A stretch of DNA of 41,282 nucleotides from CAYMUG01 sp964393575 (GCA_964393575.1 CAYMUG010000004.1:1-41282), one strand, 5' to 3'. Positions 1-7,192 are shown, counted from the first letter of the stretch. Program-made: numbers and translations. Notes: generated from the sequence alone by a model not told the origin.

Positions 1-713
1 TCAAAGTATTTTCCGAAATTATTTAAGTTAGTCCCCTGCAAAAGCACACAGGACAAATTGTTTTCTGAGGCAAACTTGGCAGCAACAGGATCTATAGGCG
101 TTTTCATTCCCGGCTGCCATTCCTCGTGCGGAGTTAATTTTTTATACTTTTCCCAGGAAAGATTTTCTAAGGGTTTTGCGTCTTTGTACGTATGCACATC
201 TTTATCGTAAATATATGGAATTTTAGTTGCTATTACAATTTCTTTAACGCCAAACCTCTCTGCTAATCTGAAGGCAATGTAGTCAGTGCTCCAGCCGGGT
301 ATGTGACCCGCGGCAAAAAAAAGCGCGTTATTTTTAAAATCGCGCTTTTTTATTTTTTTATCAGGAGAATCTAAAACAACCGGATAGGCATCTTCAGCAA
401 AAATAGTACGGAGAAGGTGCGCATTAATTCGTGTGGAGTGTATGCCTAACCAATCTTTATCCTCTTGGCTAATGCCTGAAACTTCGGATGCGGCTTTCTG
501 GTAATCTCTGGCTAACTTTCCTCCGCCCGCTATTATAACAAATTTAGTCCCTTCTTTTATGCGTTTTTTTAAAAAACTTCTGAAATGTTTAAGAAAATCG
601 GTTTGTATGCTTTCGGAAACTATTATAGAACCACCAAGAGCTATAACAACTACATTATACTTTTTACTATTAATACTATTGCTTGACTTTAAGTTAGTAT
701 TATCAAAATTCAT
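1..713 (-). CDS. pyrH: UMP kinase, archaeal-type (3' end cut by window edge)
   Basis: Phosphorylates UMP to UDP in the cytoplasm (pyrimidine nucleotide synthesis). I translated this directly: about 237 residues are visible, and the frame is still open at base 1, so a few C-terminal residues lie outside. The amino-acid-kinase fold shows as an N-terminal ALGGSIIV strand-turn and AGGGKLARDY near residues 60-70, followed by STRINAHLL and PGWSTDYIA. The pattern AGGGK-x-ARDY with STRINAHLL is that of archaeal-type UMP kinases rather than of E. coli PyrH; this form is also known in CPR bacteria. The ATG at 713 is the only sensible start, because the upstream ATG at 724 runs into a stop after four codons. 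No clear SD is present. The 6S-like RNA gene lies just upstream on the same strand. Confidence 0.85.
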   Translation of the reverse strand, partial: MNFDNTNLKSSNSINSKKYNVVVIALGGSIIVSESIQTDFLKHFRSFLKKRIKEGTKFVIIAGGGKLARDYQKAASEVSGISQEDKDWLGIHSTRINAHLLRTIFAEDAYPVVLDSPDKKIKKRDFKNNALFFAAGHIPGWSTDYIAFRLAERFGVKEIVIATKIPYIYDKDVHTYKDAKPLENLSWEKYKKLTPHEEWQPGMKTPIDPVAAKFASENNLSCVLLQGTNLNNFGKYF

Positions 714-765
714 AAACGCGCCATCTTGAATTTCTTAACAAACCTTCTCATAAGGAAATTAACTC

Positions 766-804
766 CTCTCCGGAACACCCCTTTAGAAGAGGTTCTCCGG
801 AGAG
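766..804 (-). terminator. Hairpin at the 3' end of the 6S-like RNA
   Basis: Arms CTCTCCGG (766-773) and CCGGAGAG (797-804) pair, and inner GAAC/GUUC and CUCUU/AGGGG pairs extend the stem. It overlaps the last bases of the 6S-like RNA closing stem on the minus strand. The downstream bases on that strand are only moderately T-rich, so it may be a weak terminator, a processing site, or an extra stem of the RNA. Confidence 0.45.
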
Positions 805-930
805 GAATAGCGGCAAGACCGTGTTGGCTAAACGCCACGTGGGTATCCGCAGCCCAAGCCCGCAAGCCGGAGCTATATAGGATTCCCTTAAAAGAACTAA
901 TGACCCAACGTCTTACCGTTGCTATTCCTC
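802..930 (-). ncRNA. ssrS: 6S-like regulatory RNA (predicted from fold and promoter)
   Basis: No protein is credible here, but the minus strand folds like a 6S RNA. The perfect 10-bp arms GAGGAATAGC/GCTATTCCTC close the ends. GGUAAGAC pairs with GUCUUGCC and GUUGG with CCAAC, separated by single-sided bulges. A central bubble follows (about 17 nt on the 5' side; the 3' side carries a mini-hairpin ACG-UGG-CGU). An apical arm GGGAAUCC/GGAUACCC then leads to a terminal loop. A closing stem, a central bubble with a 3' mini-hairpin and an apical arm are the hallmarks of 6S RNA, which binds the sigma-70 holoenzyme as an open-promoter mimic. A sigma-70 promoter ends exactly one spacer upstream of 930. 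At about 129 nt it is shorter than the E. coli RNA. I matched the architecture by eye, not by covariance model. Confidence 0.55.
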
Positions 931-937
931 AACTTTC

Positions 938-967
938 ATTTTAACAATTGTACCGAAAATATGTAAA
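938..967 (-). promoter_or_regulatory. Sigma-70 promoter of the 6S-like RNA
   Basis: On the minus strand TTTACA (962-967) is followed after 18 bp by TAAAAT (938-943). The predicted start, seven bases further on, is the first G of the RNA closing stem at 930. The fit of promoter and fold supports both calls. Confidence 0.6.
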
Positions 968-974
968 TCGGGAG

Positions 975-1787
975 TTATCTCTGACACTTAGTACAAAAGT
1001 GTGTACCCCTTCCGGCCAAAGTAATACGCTTTACCGGAGTTCCGCACCTTGTGCATTCTTTTTTACTGTAAATTTTAAAGTTATCCTGGTACGTGCCTTT
1101 ATTTCCGTCGGGATGCATCCAGTCGCTGACACTGGTACCTTCGTGTTGCAGCATATCGGAAAGTGTAGAATTCAGCGCTTTATACAATCCGGAAAGTTCT
1201 CTCGTGGTGAGCTTATTCATTTTCCGCACAGGATTAAGTTGCGCATTCCATAACGTCTCATCGCAAACAATATTTCCGACTCCCGCTATCTTCTCCTGCT
1301 GTAAAAGAAAGGACTTAAGCGACGCGGTTGAGGCGCTGCCTAAAGATATAAACTCTTCTTCTGAAACCCGCAGCGCGTCCGTGCCGAGTTTTTTTACATA
1401 GCCCTGTTTTTGAAACCAATTTTGTGAACCGTACCAAATAATGCCGAATCTGCGCGGATCCACCAAAACCAGTTCTTTGTCTTTATCCAATCTCAACCTG
1501 AAGCGGGTATGCGCCTTTGAAGTTTTAGTGCCGTCCAACATAATCGCCCCCGACATTCTCGGGTGGATTCCAAGAATTTTACCCCTGTCCAGTTCAAAAA
1601 CAACCGCCTTTCCTTTGCGCTCTATACTCTGTATCCTTCTGCCTATAAGAGAATTTTTGGTTTTTCTTAAGCTATTTTCTTCGGAAATAAAGTTATTTAT
1701 ACCGTCGATCCATAAGTCCGAAATAATCTTTCCTCGAACAGAAGATAGTTTTCGCTTTGTGATTTCCGCTTCTATGATTTCAGGCAT
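975..1787 (-). CDS. mutM: Formamidopyrimidine-DNA glycosylase (Fpg/MutM)
   Basis: Removes oxidised purines such as 8-oxoguanine from DNA and cleaves the resulting abasic site. At 270 aa it has the usual family length. The N-terminus is MPE with the catalytic Pro2 and Glu3, but the family signature that normally reads ELPEVE is altered to EIIEAE. The helix-two-turn-helix DNA-binding motif (AGVGNIVCDE) lies near residue 170, and a C-terminal zinc finger has Cys245, Cys248, Cys265 and Cys268. The ATG at 1787 puts Pro at position 2, which fixes the start because the N-terminal proline is the nucleophile. No SD is visible. Activity is likely because the key residues remain. Confidence 0.92.
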   Translation of the reverse strand: MPEIIEAEITKRKLSSVRGKIISDLWIDGINNFISEENSLRKTKNSLIGRRIQSIERKGKAVVFELDRGKILGIHPRMSGAIMLDGTKTSKAHTRFRLRLDKDKELVLVDPRRFGIIWYGSQNWFQKQGYVKKLGTDALRVSEEEFISLGSASTASLKSFLLQQEKIAGVGNIVCDETLWNAQLNPVRKMNKLTTRELSGLYKALNSTLSDMLQHEGTSVSDWMHPDGNKGTYQDNFKIYSKKECTRCGTPVKRITLAGRGTHFCTKCQR

Positions 1788-1846
1788 GAAGTAGTTTCTT
1801 AATGAATGCGAGCCGCCAGGCGAAGTATGAATTTAGAAACAGCTTC
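1788..1846. repeat. Imperfect inverted repeat next to the mutM start
   Basis: GTTTCT at 1793-1798 and AGAAAC at 1834-1839 are the outer ends of an imperfect hairpin around a GC-rich centre (GCCGCCAGGCG). It adjoins the larger palindromic element at 1847-1991, so the whole space between ndk and mutM is palindromic. Confidence 0.4.
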
Positions 1847-1991
1847 ACCCCGCATAAATTTTGCCATCCCAAAATATTGGTTGTAGGTGTTTTTGAATGA
1901 TTGGTTATATGCTTGCGGCACGCGGGGCCGAATAGGCCCTTCCAGTGGAGAGCGTGCCGCCGCCTACGCCAAGCAAAATTCTGTGCGGGGT
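1847..1991. repeat. Nested palindrome, possible structured RNA or mobile palindromic element
   Basis: Four stems nest in about 145 bp. The outer arms 1847-1864 and 1973-1991 pair over 17 bp with a small internal loop. GTAGGTG (1883-1889) pairs with CGCCTAC (1961-1967), including one G-U. GCGGCACGC (1915-1923) pairs with GCGTGCCGC (1952-1960). At the tip GGGCC (1925-1929) pairs with GGCCC (1935-1939). It lies between ndk and mutM, which read the same way. The strand is not obvious because all stems are symmetrical. I do not recognise a known RNA class. It could be a transcribed structured RNA, a processing or termination element, or a transposon-derived palindrome. Confidence 0.6.
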
Positions 1992-2009
1992 TACACAAAT
2001 TAGAACAAT

Positions 2010-2618
2010 TTACTCCAACAGATCATCCATATCCTCATACAAAATCTTTTCCTGTATATTTCTGTAATTAATAAGCTCGTTTTCTTTAAACCAATGGCTT
2101 ATTTCTTTTTCCGCCTCTTCCGTAGAGCCGGAGGCATGAATTATGTTACGCACGGAGCGCTCATCGGAGTCAGCCATTTTATAAGAATCCATAACATAAT
2201 CTCCTCTTATAGTACCGACATCTGAAGAAAGCGGCTCTGTGTCACCTACAAGTTTGCGCACAAGCTCCACTGCATGCGCTCCCTCTAAGACCATAGCCAC
2301 AACCGGCCCGCTTGAAATGTATTTTGTAAGCCGTTCCAGAACAACACCCCCTGCCTCTTCAGGATCTTTTGAGGGTGGCTCTTTTCCTTGTTTTTCATAA
2401 CCTTTTATAATTTTTTCTCCGACGCTTTTTCTCCACTCCGGATGCATATCGTAGTGCTCTTTAGCTGTTTCCGAATCAGGTACCAGCATTTTAAGTGCTA
2501 CTAATTTAAGCCCTGCTTTTTCAAAACGATTAACAATTTCGCCCACAAGAGATCTTTGCACCCCGTCGGGCTTTACCATTACAAAAGTACGTTCGTGTTT
2601 AAAATGATTTTTTTGCAT
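2010..2618 (-). CDS. ndk: Nucleoside diphosphate kinase, long form
   Basis: Transfers the gamma phosphate of ATP to other NDPs, balancing NTP and dNTP pools. The N-terminal RTFVMVKPDGVQR and the active-site segment RNIIHASGS with the phosphate-carrying His161 are clear. At 202 aa it is about 50-60 residues longer than the usual form. The extra part includes an insertion around residues 55-90 (PEWRKSVGEKIIKGYEKQGK) in the nucleotide-binding region and an acidic C-terminal extension ending EDMDDLLE. The catalytic residues are present, so activity is expected; the insertion may alter oligomerisation. No SD is present, and the upstream ATG at 2624 is in another frame. Confidence 0.9.
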   Translation of the reverse strand: MQKNHFKHERTFVMVKPDGVQRSLVGEIVNRFEKAGLKLVALKMLVPDSETAKEHYDMHPEWRKSVGEKIIKGYEKQGKEPPSKDPEEAGGVVLERLTKYISSGPVVAMVLEGAHAVELVRKLVGDTEPLSSDVGTIRGDYVMDSYKMADSDERSVRNIIHASGSTEEAEKEISHWFKENELINYRNIQEKILYEDMDDLLE

Positions 2619-2664
2619 ACCATAATTCTCGACGAGACGTAGCGTCTACGCTGCGCCGACTACT

Positions 2665-3486
2665 TTAGAATGAATTACCATAACTACGAATAATAATATC
2701 ACCGTTTAGGTCATTTCGCAAAACCTTGCCGAAGTTTTTTAATCTTTTTACGACTTTTCTGTGCGGATGACCGTAAGAATTCTCGCCTACCTGTATCACG
2801 GAAAGCTCGGGGTTTACTTTGCCTACGAAGTAAGGATTGCTTGAGGACTTGCTTCCATGGTGAGCTGCTTTCATGATCTCGCATTCTAAATCCGTATTTT
2901 GCGCCAGTTTAATTTCGGTTGCTTTTTCTATATCACCGGTAAAAATAAAGCAATCTTTTTTGTATGTGAGTTTAGTAACCACAGAAAGGTTGTTGTCTTT
3001 CGCACTACGGGGAAGATCTGCCGGAGGCCATAAAATTTCAAGTTTTGTGTCTTCATCTAACCGAAGAATATCCCCGCGCTTTACCCGGGAAAGTGAAAGA
3101 TTTTTCGCGGTCGCTAAAAATCTTTCACTTTCTTTTGAATCCGTTTCGGTCTGCGATACTAAAACCATATCCGTATCAAATCTATTTAAAACCTTATCCA
3201 TACCACCTATATGGTCTTTATCCATATGTGTCGCGATAATTATATCTATATGCCTGTCATAAAATGGTACCGCGCCCTCTAATTTTTCTAAAATATCAGC
3301 ATCTTCACCCGCATCTATTAAAACTTGCCTTTGGTTGCGCGTTTCTATAAAAATAGCATCTCCCTGCCCCACATCAAAAAAATGTACTTCTAAAGCACCT
3401 GAAGGGGTTGAAGTATAAGCGAGAGACAAACCAAGTCCCATGGCGATAATTAAAAATAGTAGTATGTATTTTTTCTTGGATTCCAT
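2665..3486 (-). CDS. ComEC/Rec2-type metallo-beta-lactamase-fold protein (separate domain)
   Basis: This corresponds to the C-terminal nuclease-like domain of ComEC, the DNA-uptake channel. A single N-terminal membrane helix (residues 6-24) is followed by an extracytoplasmic MBL domain. HFFDVGQGDA, THMDKDH (86-92), AAHHGS and a late HPHRK match the metal-binding pattern of the family. It reads just downstream of, and in the same direction as, the gene for the ComEC membrane domain, so the two probably rebuild one uptake machine that degrades the non-transported strand. The frame is also open from a TTG at 3495, but the ATG at 3486 is preferred because it leads straight into the membrane helix. 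Confidence 0.85.
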   Translation of the reverse strand: MESKKKYILLFLIIAMGLGLSLAYTSTPSGALEVHFFDVGQGDAIFIETRNQRQVLIDAGEDADILEKLEGAVPFYDRHIDIIIATHMDKDHIGGMDKVLNRFDTDMVLVSQTETDSKESERFLATAKNLSLSRVKRGDILRLDEDTKLEILWPPADLPRSAKDNNLSVVTKLTYKKDCFIFTGDIEKATEIKLAQNTDLECEIMKAAHHGSKSSSNPYFVGKVNPELSVIQVGENSYGHPHRKVVKRLKNFGKVLRNDLNGDIIIRSYGNSF

Positions 3487-3544
3487 AATTTTCAAGTCCT
3501 AATTTTCAATTTGAAAATGGCAAAATTGAACACTGGTACTTTTA

Positions 3545-4726
3545 TTAGCTAAACAAGCTAACTATGCCCCAAATATATTCTCCGAAAAACCACGCCGGTG
3601 TCGCTAATATTTTGCTGCCTGTTGTCGCAAGAAATCCTGCCGGTATTACCACAGGCAAAGCCGGCACTACAAGAAGGTTTGTAATGGGTGCCGTAAAAGA
3701 TACGACCCCAAAATTATAAAACACCAAAGGTGCTGTAAACACTTGCGCCGAAAATGTCATACTAAGAACGCTTCTTATTTTGAAAAATCCTTCAGGGATT
3801 TTTAACTTACCTAGCCAAAATTTTATCTTGTCCGCAAAAAGCAAAATACCGCTGACAGCAAGAAATGAAAGTTGAAAACCTATATCATGCCTTACAATAA
3901 GCGGGTTTAACACCACCATTATAGTTGCCGCATAAATGAGGGCCCTCCATGTGGAACGCGGCCTTCCCAGGCGTTCGGCAAAAATCACCACACCGGCCAT
4001 CATTCCTGCGCGCACAGCAGAAGCAGGAGCTCCCACAAGGATAATATAAAAAGCCATAAGCGAAAGCGCGATATAACTCGCATAATCACGCCTCAATAGA
4101 CCCGTATGCGCCAGAACATAAAACAAAATAATAGTGATAATGGCAATGTGCATGCCGCTTATAGCAACAATGTGGCTAAGTCCGGCGCGCCCAAGATTGT
4201 CACGTTGCTCTTCTGTAATACCCGTCTTATTCCCTAAAATCATTGCCGAATACAGAGTGCTGTTCGGCGGAAGAAGTGCTGCGTTTAAATTGCGCGAAAG
4301 TTTATCTCTTGCTGCATTAGCATAATAGAAAACATTTTTGTCCGTACGGCCTGTCTTTTCCACCTCCGTGTCATACATCACGTAACCTATCCCCTCTTTT
4401 TTAAGGTAAGCGGGCCAGTTGAATTCCTCGGTAAAATTCTCCGGTCTTTTTATTTCCCCTTCCGCTTTCACAAACTCCCCGCGGTTGAATTCTTTTTCGA
4501 CGTAAGTTGAGATATAGATTCGTTCATCTAAGGATTCTGTTTTTATAACTAAAGTTGTTTTCTCTTCTTCCTTTTCCGGGAACTCAACAACCTTTCCTTC
4601 AATCACAGCTTCCTCCGGTTTAAATTCAGGGGATTTCAAAAATAAATCCGGCGCTATAAAAGAAAGCGCCAGTATAGAAATCAGAAATGTTATACAAACT
4701 ACAGCAAACCAGTTAAGTCGAAACAT
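3545..4726 (-). CDS. comEC: ComEC/Rec2 competence membrane domain (without MBL domain)
   Basis: Membrane channel for import of single-stranded DNA during natural transformation. The 393-residue protein has an N-terminal helix, a soluble beta-rich domain (about residues 35-130, DUF4131/OB-like) and then multiple membrane helices. The conserved competence-domain segment LSHIVAISGMHIAI lies near residue 190. The protein stops where single-chain ComEC proteins would continue into the MBL domain, and that domain is encoded by the next gene. The ATG at 4726 lacks an SD. With DprA further along the window it supports DNA uptake in this organism. Confidence 0.88.
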   Translation of the reverse strand: MFRLNWFAVVCITFLISILALSFIAPDLFLKSPEFKPEEAVIEGKVVEFPEKEEEKTTLVIKTESLDERIYISTYVEKEFNRGEFVKAEGEIKRPENFTEEFNWPAYLKKEGIGYVMYDTEVEKTGRTDKNVFYYANAARDKLSRNLNAALLPPNSTLYSAMILGNKTGITEEQRDNLGRAGLSHIVAISGMHIAIITIILFYVLAHTGLLRRDYASYIALSLMAFYIILVGAPASAVRAGMMAGVVIFAERLGRPRSTWRALIYAATIMVVLNPLIVRHDIGFQLSFLAVSGILLFADKIKFWLGKLKIPEGFFKIRSVLSMTFSAQVFTAPLVFYNFGVVSFTAPITNLLVVPALPVVIPAGFLATTGSKILATPAWFFGEYIWGIVSLFS

Positions 4727-4861
4727 TGCCGCTATGCTACCAGAGGATTATTTTTTGATAAATATTTACAATACTAAATAAAAATTTTGTAGTATTAAAC
4801 TACTTAAGAGTATAGAAGGATGCAAACAAAATAAGCTCCTTTAGTTGCGTAACCGGCAAGT

Positions 4862-5110
4862 TTAGATGTTCTTTTGGTTGTGCTCTTCCTCCTTGCCGCG
4901 TTTTCCTGCTTTACTTCTTAGCATCCAGGAAAGCATAATAAACATACTGGCTACAGCGCCCACAAGAAACGTAAGGAGTAGAACCAGCGCCAGCGAGGCC
5001 TCAAAACTCCAAAAAAGAAAACTCACCGAAACAAGAGCTGCGTTTTGCAAAGCAAAAACCACAGCCAGCACGGCTATAATTATCGCTGTTATAAGTAAAA
5101 ATGTTAACAT
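4862..5110 (-). CDS. LapA-domain (DUF1049) small membrane protein
   Basis: 82 residues with two membrane helices (about 2-22 and 38-62) around a short QNAALVSVSFLFW segment, the signature of LapA/DUF1049 proteins. A basic and acidic cytoplasmic tail (RSKAGKRGKEEEHN) follows. In proteobacteria LapA-family proteins take part in lipopolysaccharide assembly control, but that role cannot be assumed in an organism of this kind. The gene stands alone between the comEC pair and an orphan gene. Confidence 0.75.
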   Translation of the reverse strand: MLTFLLITAIIIAVLAVVFALQNAALVSVSFLFWSFEASLALVLLLTFLVGAVASMFIMLSWMLRSKAGKRGKEEEHNQKNI

Positions 5111-5212
5111 AAGGGTTCTGTATAATATATTTCCACTATATCATTCTTTGTTCCTTAATTATACTCTAACATAAACGTCTCAGAGATAGCGAAAACAATT
5201 TAAAAACATATT

Positions 5213-5235
5213 AAAACCGCCGTGTTTCAGGCGGT
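5213..5235 (-). terminator. Intrinsic terminator overlapping the stop codon of the 5227-5574 gene
   Basis: On the minus strand ACCGCC (5230-5235) pairs with GGCGGT (5216-5221), followed by a T-rich run. The last codons and the TGA stop of the upstream gene form part of the hairpin. Confidence 0.7.
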
Positions 5236-5574
5236 ATTGTATGTTTTAACCTCAAGCTCTACCCTATTAAACTCTAACCCATTTAAATCATTATCTTTGA
5301 AGTCTCTTGCTCGAATAATTTTATGACCAAGACCTCTTAAAACTTCCATTACTTCCGTAGCGCTTCCCTTGGTTGTATATACTCTCTTATACTCCACGCT
5401 TACTTCGTCTGCGTTTTCCGGCAAGAGAACCTGCGCATCCAGAATAACACATCCGGGCTCAACATGCGGATTTTCGCTATGCCTATAATCAGCAACTCTG
5501 CAAAATTCAGCCCCTTTATACACTTCAGTATTGTTGTGTGTCGTGCACCAGCGAACAGGAACAGCGGGTTGCAT
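5227..5574 (-). CDS. Small orphan protein of unknown function
   Basis: I do not recognise the family. The 115-residue product starts MQPAVPVRWCTTHNN and looks soluble, without membrane helix or signal peptide. Cys10 and Cys25 sit beside histidines (CTTHNN, CRVADYRHSENPH), which might hold a metal; this is speculative. The second half alternates beta-like and charged stretches. Expression signals are strong: AAAGGAGCT ends seven bases before the ATG, an upstream promoter has a TG-extended -10, and a terminator overlaps the stop codon. That layout marks a free-standing, probably well-expressed gene. Confidence 0.75.
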   Translation of the reverse strand: MQPAVPVRWCTTHNNTEVYKGAEFCRVADYRHSENPHVEPGCVILDAQVLLPENADEVSVEYKRVYTTKGSATEVMEVLRGLGHKIIRARDFKDNDLNGLEFNRVELEVKTYNTA

Positions 5575-5604
5575 ACTTTGAGCTCCTTTTGACGAACTAA
5601 AAGT

Positions 5605-5633
5605 AAAATATCACAAACCGACTTATAGTGCAA
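5605..5633 (-). promoter_or_regulatory. Promoter of the 5227-5574 gene
   Basis: On the minus strand TTGCAC (5628-5633) is followed after exactly 17 bp by TATTTT (5605-5610), preceded by TGA, giving an extended -10. The SD and ATG follow within 35 bases. Confidence 0.6.
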
Positions 5634-5653
5634 TTGCTATGCCTCTTACATAA

Positions 5654-5680
5654 ACGGCCCCGACTTGATGCCGGGACCGT
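5654..5680 (-). terminator. Hairpin downstream of the 5710-6276 gene
   Basis: ACGGTCCCGG pairs with CGGGGCCGT on the minus strand with one mismatch, followed by a short TTT. It is probably a weak intrinsic terminator and separates the repetitive-helix gene from the next promoter. Confidence 0.5.
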
Positions 5681-5709
5681 TGATTACAAACAGAAAAACT
5701 CTGAAAATA

Positions 5710-6276
5710 TTATTCTTCCCTTGTTGAGTCAAGCACGTCCTTGGCGCCGTCTACTCCTGCACGAAGAGATTCTTTTACAGACTCAACTGTTTCACCACCT
5801 ATTTCTCTGGCGGCGTCCAAAGCTGCCTTTACAGCAGTTTGGGTCGCGGAAAAAGAATCTCCGCCGACCTGTTTTACTCCATCTACAGCTCCTTGTACTG
5901 ATTCAACAGCAACCTCGCCTACGTCTTTACCCAGCTCTTTAGCGCTATGGACTGACTGTTCCACGGCACCGCGAACAGCTTCATCCTGCTCACCTCCGGC
6001 ATCCATAAAACCCTGAACCGTACCGGAAACAATACCTCTCAGGGCTTGAACTACAGAACTTCCTACCTCGGCAACTCCGTCAATGGATCCCTTAACAATA
6101 GAAGCCGCGGCATCAACCCCTTCTGAAACAAATTCACCCGACTCTTTTAAGGTAGTAACGGTTACGTTTTTTACTGCTCCCACAACAGCGCTGGTTACAT
6201 CCGCAGCGCCTTCAAGGGAGGAGGTTACTCCGCCTTTTACGCCGTTAACAAGACGTGATAATAATGAAAATACCAT
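5710..6276 (-). CDS. Repetitive amphipathic-helix protein (LEA- or phasin-like)
   Basis: 188 residues, almost entirely a degenerate repeat of small, hydrophobic and acidic residues with Gly breaks (GVKGGV, GAVKNV, GSIDGVAEVGSSVV, GAVDGVKQVGG, GAKDVL). Spacing of about 11 residues suggests long amphipathic helices like those of LEA group 3 proteins, phasins or apolipoproteins. There is no convincing signal peptide, though the first ten residues (MVFSLLSRLV) are hydrophobic. Such proteins coat membranes or hydrophobic surfaces or protect during stress; the role here is unknown. The ATG at 6276 is the natural start. Confidence 0.65.
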   Translation of the reverse strand: MVFSLLSRLVNGVKGGVTSSLEGAADVTSAVVGAVKNVTVTTLKESGEFVSEGVDAAASIVKGSIDGVAEVGSSVVQALRGIVSGTVQGFMDAGGEQDEAVRGAVEQSVHSAKELGKDVGEVAVESVQGAVDGVKQVGGDSFSATQTAVKAALDAAREIGGETVESVKESLRAGVDGAKDVLDSTREE

Positions 6277-6345
6277 CGTTTTAAATTATAAATTAATTGT
6301 AATCTTTTACTATTGTATCAATATATAAACTGAAACAAAAGCAGC

Positions 6346-6543
6346 TTAAAACCAAAATGTAAGGTATCCTATCCAAAGAACAAGAATAAGATACCAAGCC
6401 GTCCATATCTTTGTAAGCGGAAAATAGCGTGAAAATGTTCTAAAATTCTGCATATACCAAGCTCTTCCAGTCCATGACAATACGTTAGTTATCACGCTAT
6501 CAATTAACAATAAATAAAAAATTACTGTAGCAAATGTCTCCAT
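6346..6543 (-). CDS. Small two-helix membrane protein, unknown
   Basis: 65 residues with hydrophobic stretches at about 3-22 and 45-64 joined by an aromatic and basic loop (WTGRAWYMQNFRTFSRYF). I do not recognise a family. It stands alone, without a clear SD, and fills a space that is otherwise empty. The amino-acid pattern (aromatic, membrane-like, no strange composition) supports a real gene, but conservation is untested. Confidence 0.45.
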   Translation of the reverse strand: METFATVIFYLLLIDSVITNVLSWTGRAWYMQNFRTFSRYFPLTKIWTAWYLILVLWIGYLTFWF

Positions 6544-6637
6544 AATATTAGTAATTAATGATTTATAAAATTTGAATATATAAGCTTAATCTTTATTCGC
6601 GTCGCCCATCCCATATACTAGCCCAACACCCTACATA

Positions 6638-6708
6638 AAAAACAAGCAAAATAACCTTGCCTCGCCATAACTTTAATAAGTAAAGGCGGGGTTATTTTAC
6701 TTGTTTTA
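6638..6708. terminator. Long bidirectional terminator hairpin
   Basis: AAACAAGCAAAATAACC (left arm, 6640-6656) pairs with GGTTATTTTACTTGTTT (right arm, 6690-6706), and the inner GCC/GGC bases extend it. Each strand ends the stem in a T-rich run. It serves the 6752-7057 gene on the minus strand. Confidence 0.65.
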
Positions 6709-6751
6709 AATTTATATCCTAAGGGTACGAGAAAATCCGCAACCGACAACA

Positions 6752-7057
6752 TCAAGAATTATCTATGTGTTTTTTTGCAAAAAGCGTAACTAACCTTTCA
6801 TGAAAGTCCGGTGGTACAACAACTGCAGAAAACCAAACAATACAAGCACGTATTCCTTCGGCATCTTTTTCGTTTCCGTAAACGTCCAATAAATCATCGC
6901 ATGCCTCAACAAATTCTTCCGGGGTTACTGAAGAACTAACCAAACCGGCCAACCATCTTAAAAAGGCGATAAGCTCCGGGTCTACACTCCCTTCCTTCAT
7001 ATCCAGCAGGTTTTTAAAATCGTACGTATCAATTATTGGGGATTTATCTTTTCTCAT
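6752..7057 (-). CDS. Small orphan protein of unknown function
   Basis: 101 residues, predicted soluble and mainly helical (DPELIAFLRWLAGLVSS, PEEFVEACDDLLDVYG). It has two cysteines, at residues 49 and 72, and no motif I recognise. Signals are strong: AAAGGGGG lies just upstream of the ATG at 7057, a TG-extended TATACT lies about 30 bases before that, and a long hairpin terminator follows the gene. It resembles the other small, self-contained genes of this region in its control signals rather than in sequence. Confidence 0.7.
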   Translation of the reverse strand: MRKDKSPIIDTYDFKNLLDMKEGSVDPELIAFLRWLAGLVSSSVTPEEFVEACDDLLDVYGNEKDAEGIRACIVWFSAVVVPPDFHERLVTLFAKKHIDNS

Positions 7058-7095
7058 ACCGACCCCCTTTGTTCGGAACTAATTTCAGTATAGCA

Positions 7096-7104
7096 CGGCA
7101 CTAA
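7096..7104 (-). promoter_or_regulatory. Extended -10 promoter of the 6752-7057 gene
   Basis: On the minus strand TGCTATACT forms a TGn-extended -10 element. No good -35 lies at 17 bp, which is normal for extended -10 promoters; a TTGACT lies further upstream at 22 bp. Confidence 0.45.
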
Positions 7105-7167
7105 ATTAGATAAAAGTCAAAAATTTGCTACAATAACTGTGGTAGTAACAAACCTTTTTATATTTTT

Positions 7168-7176
7168 TGCTATAAT
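7168..7176 (+). promoter_or_regulatory. Extended -10 element before the L,D-transpeptidase gene
   Basis: TGCTATAAT is a TGn-extended -10 lying about 17 bases before the ATG at 7193, so the mRNA leader would be only about 10 bases. It argues against the earlier in-frame GTG at 7139, which would lie upstream of the promoter. Confidence 0.5.
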
Positions 7177-7192
7177 AAAAAATAGAATTGAT

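Noticed and set aside
726..944. 72-aa plus-strand reading frame
   Set aside because: It lies across the 6S-like RNA stems; the composition follows the palindrome and no SD or family is visible.
1780..1998. 72-aa minus-strand reading frame rich in Arg, His and Trp
   Set aside because: It covers the nested palindrome at 1847-1991 and overlaps mutM; the composition is that of structured DNA, not of a protein.
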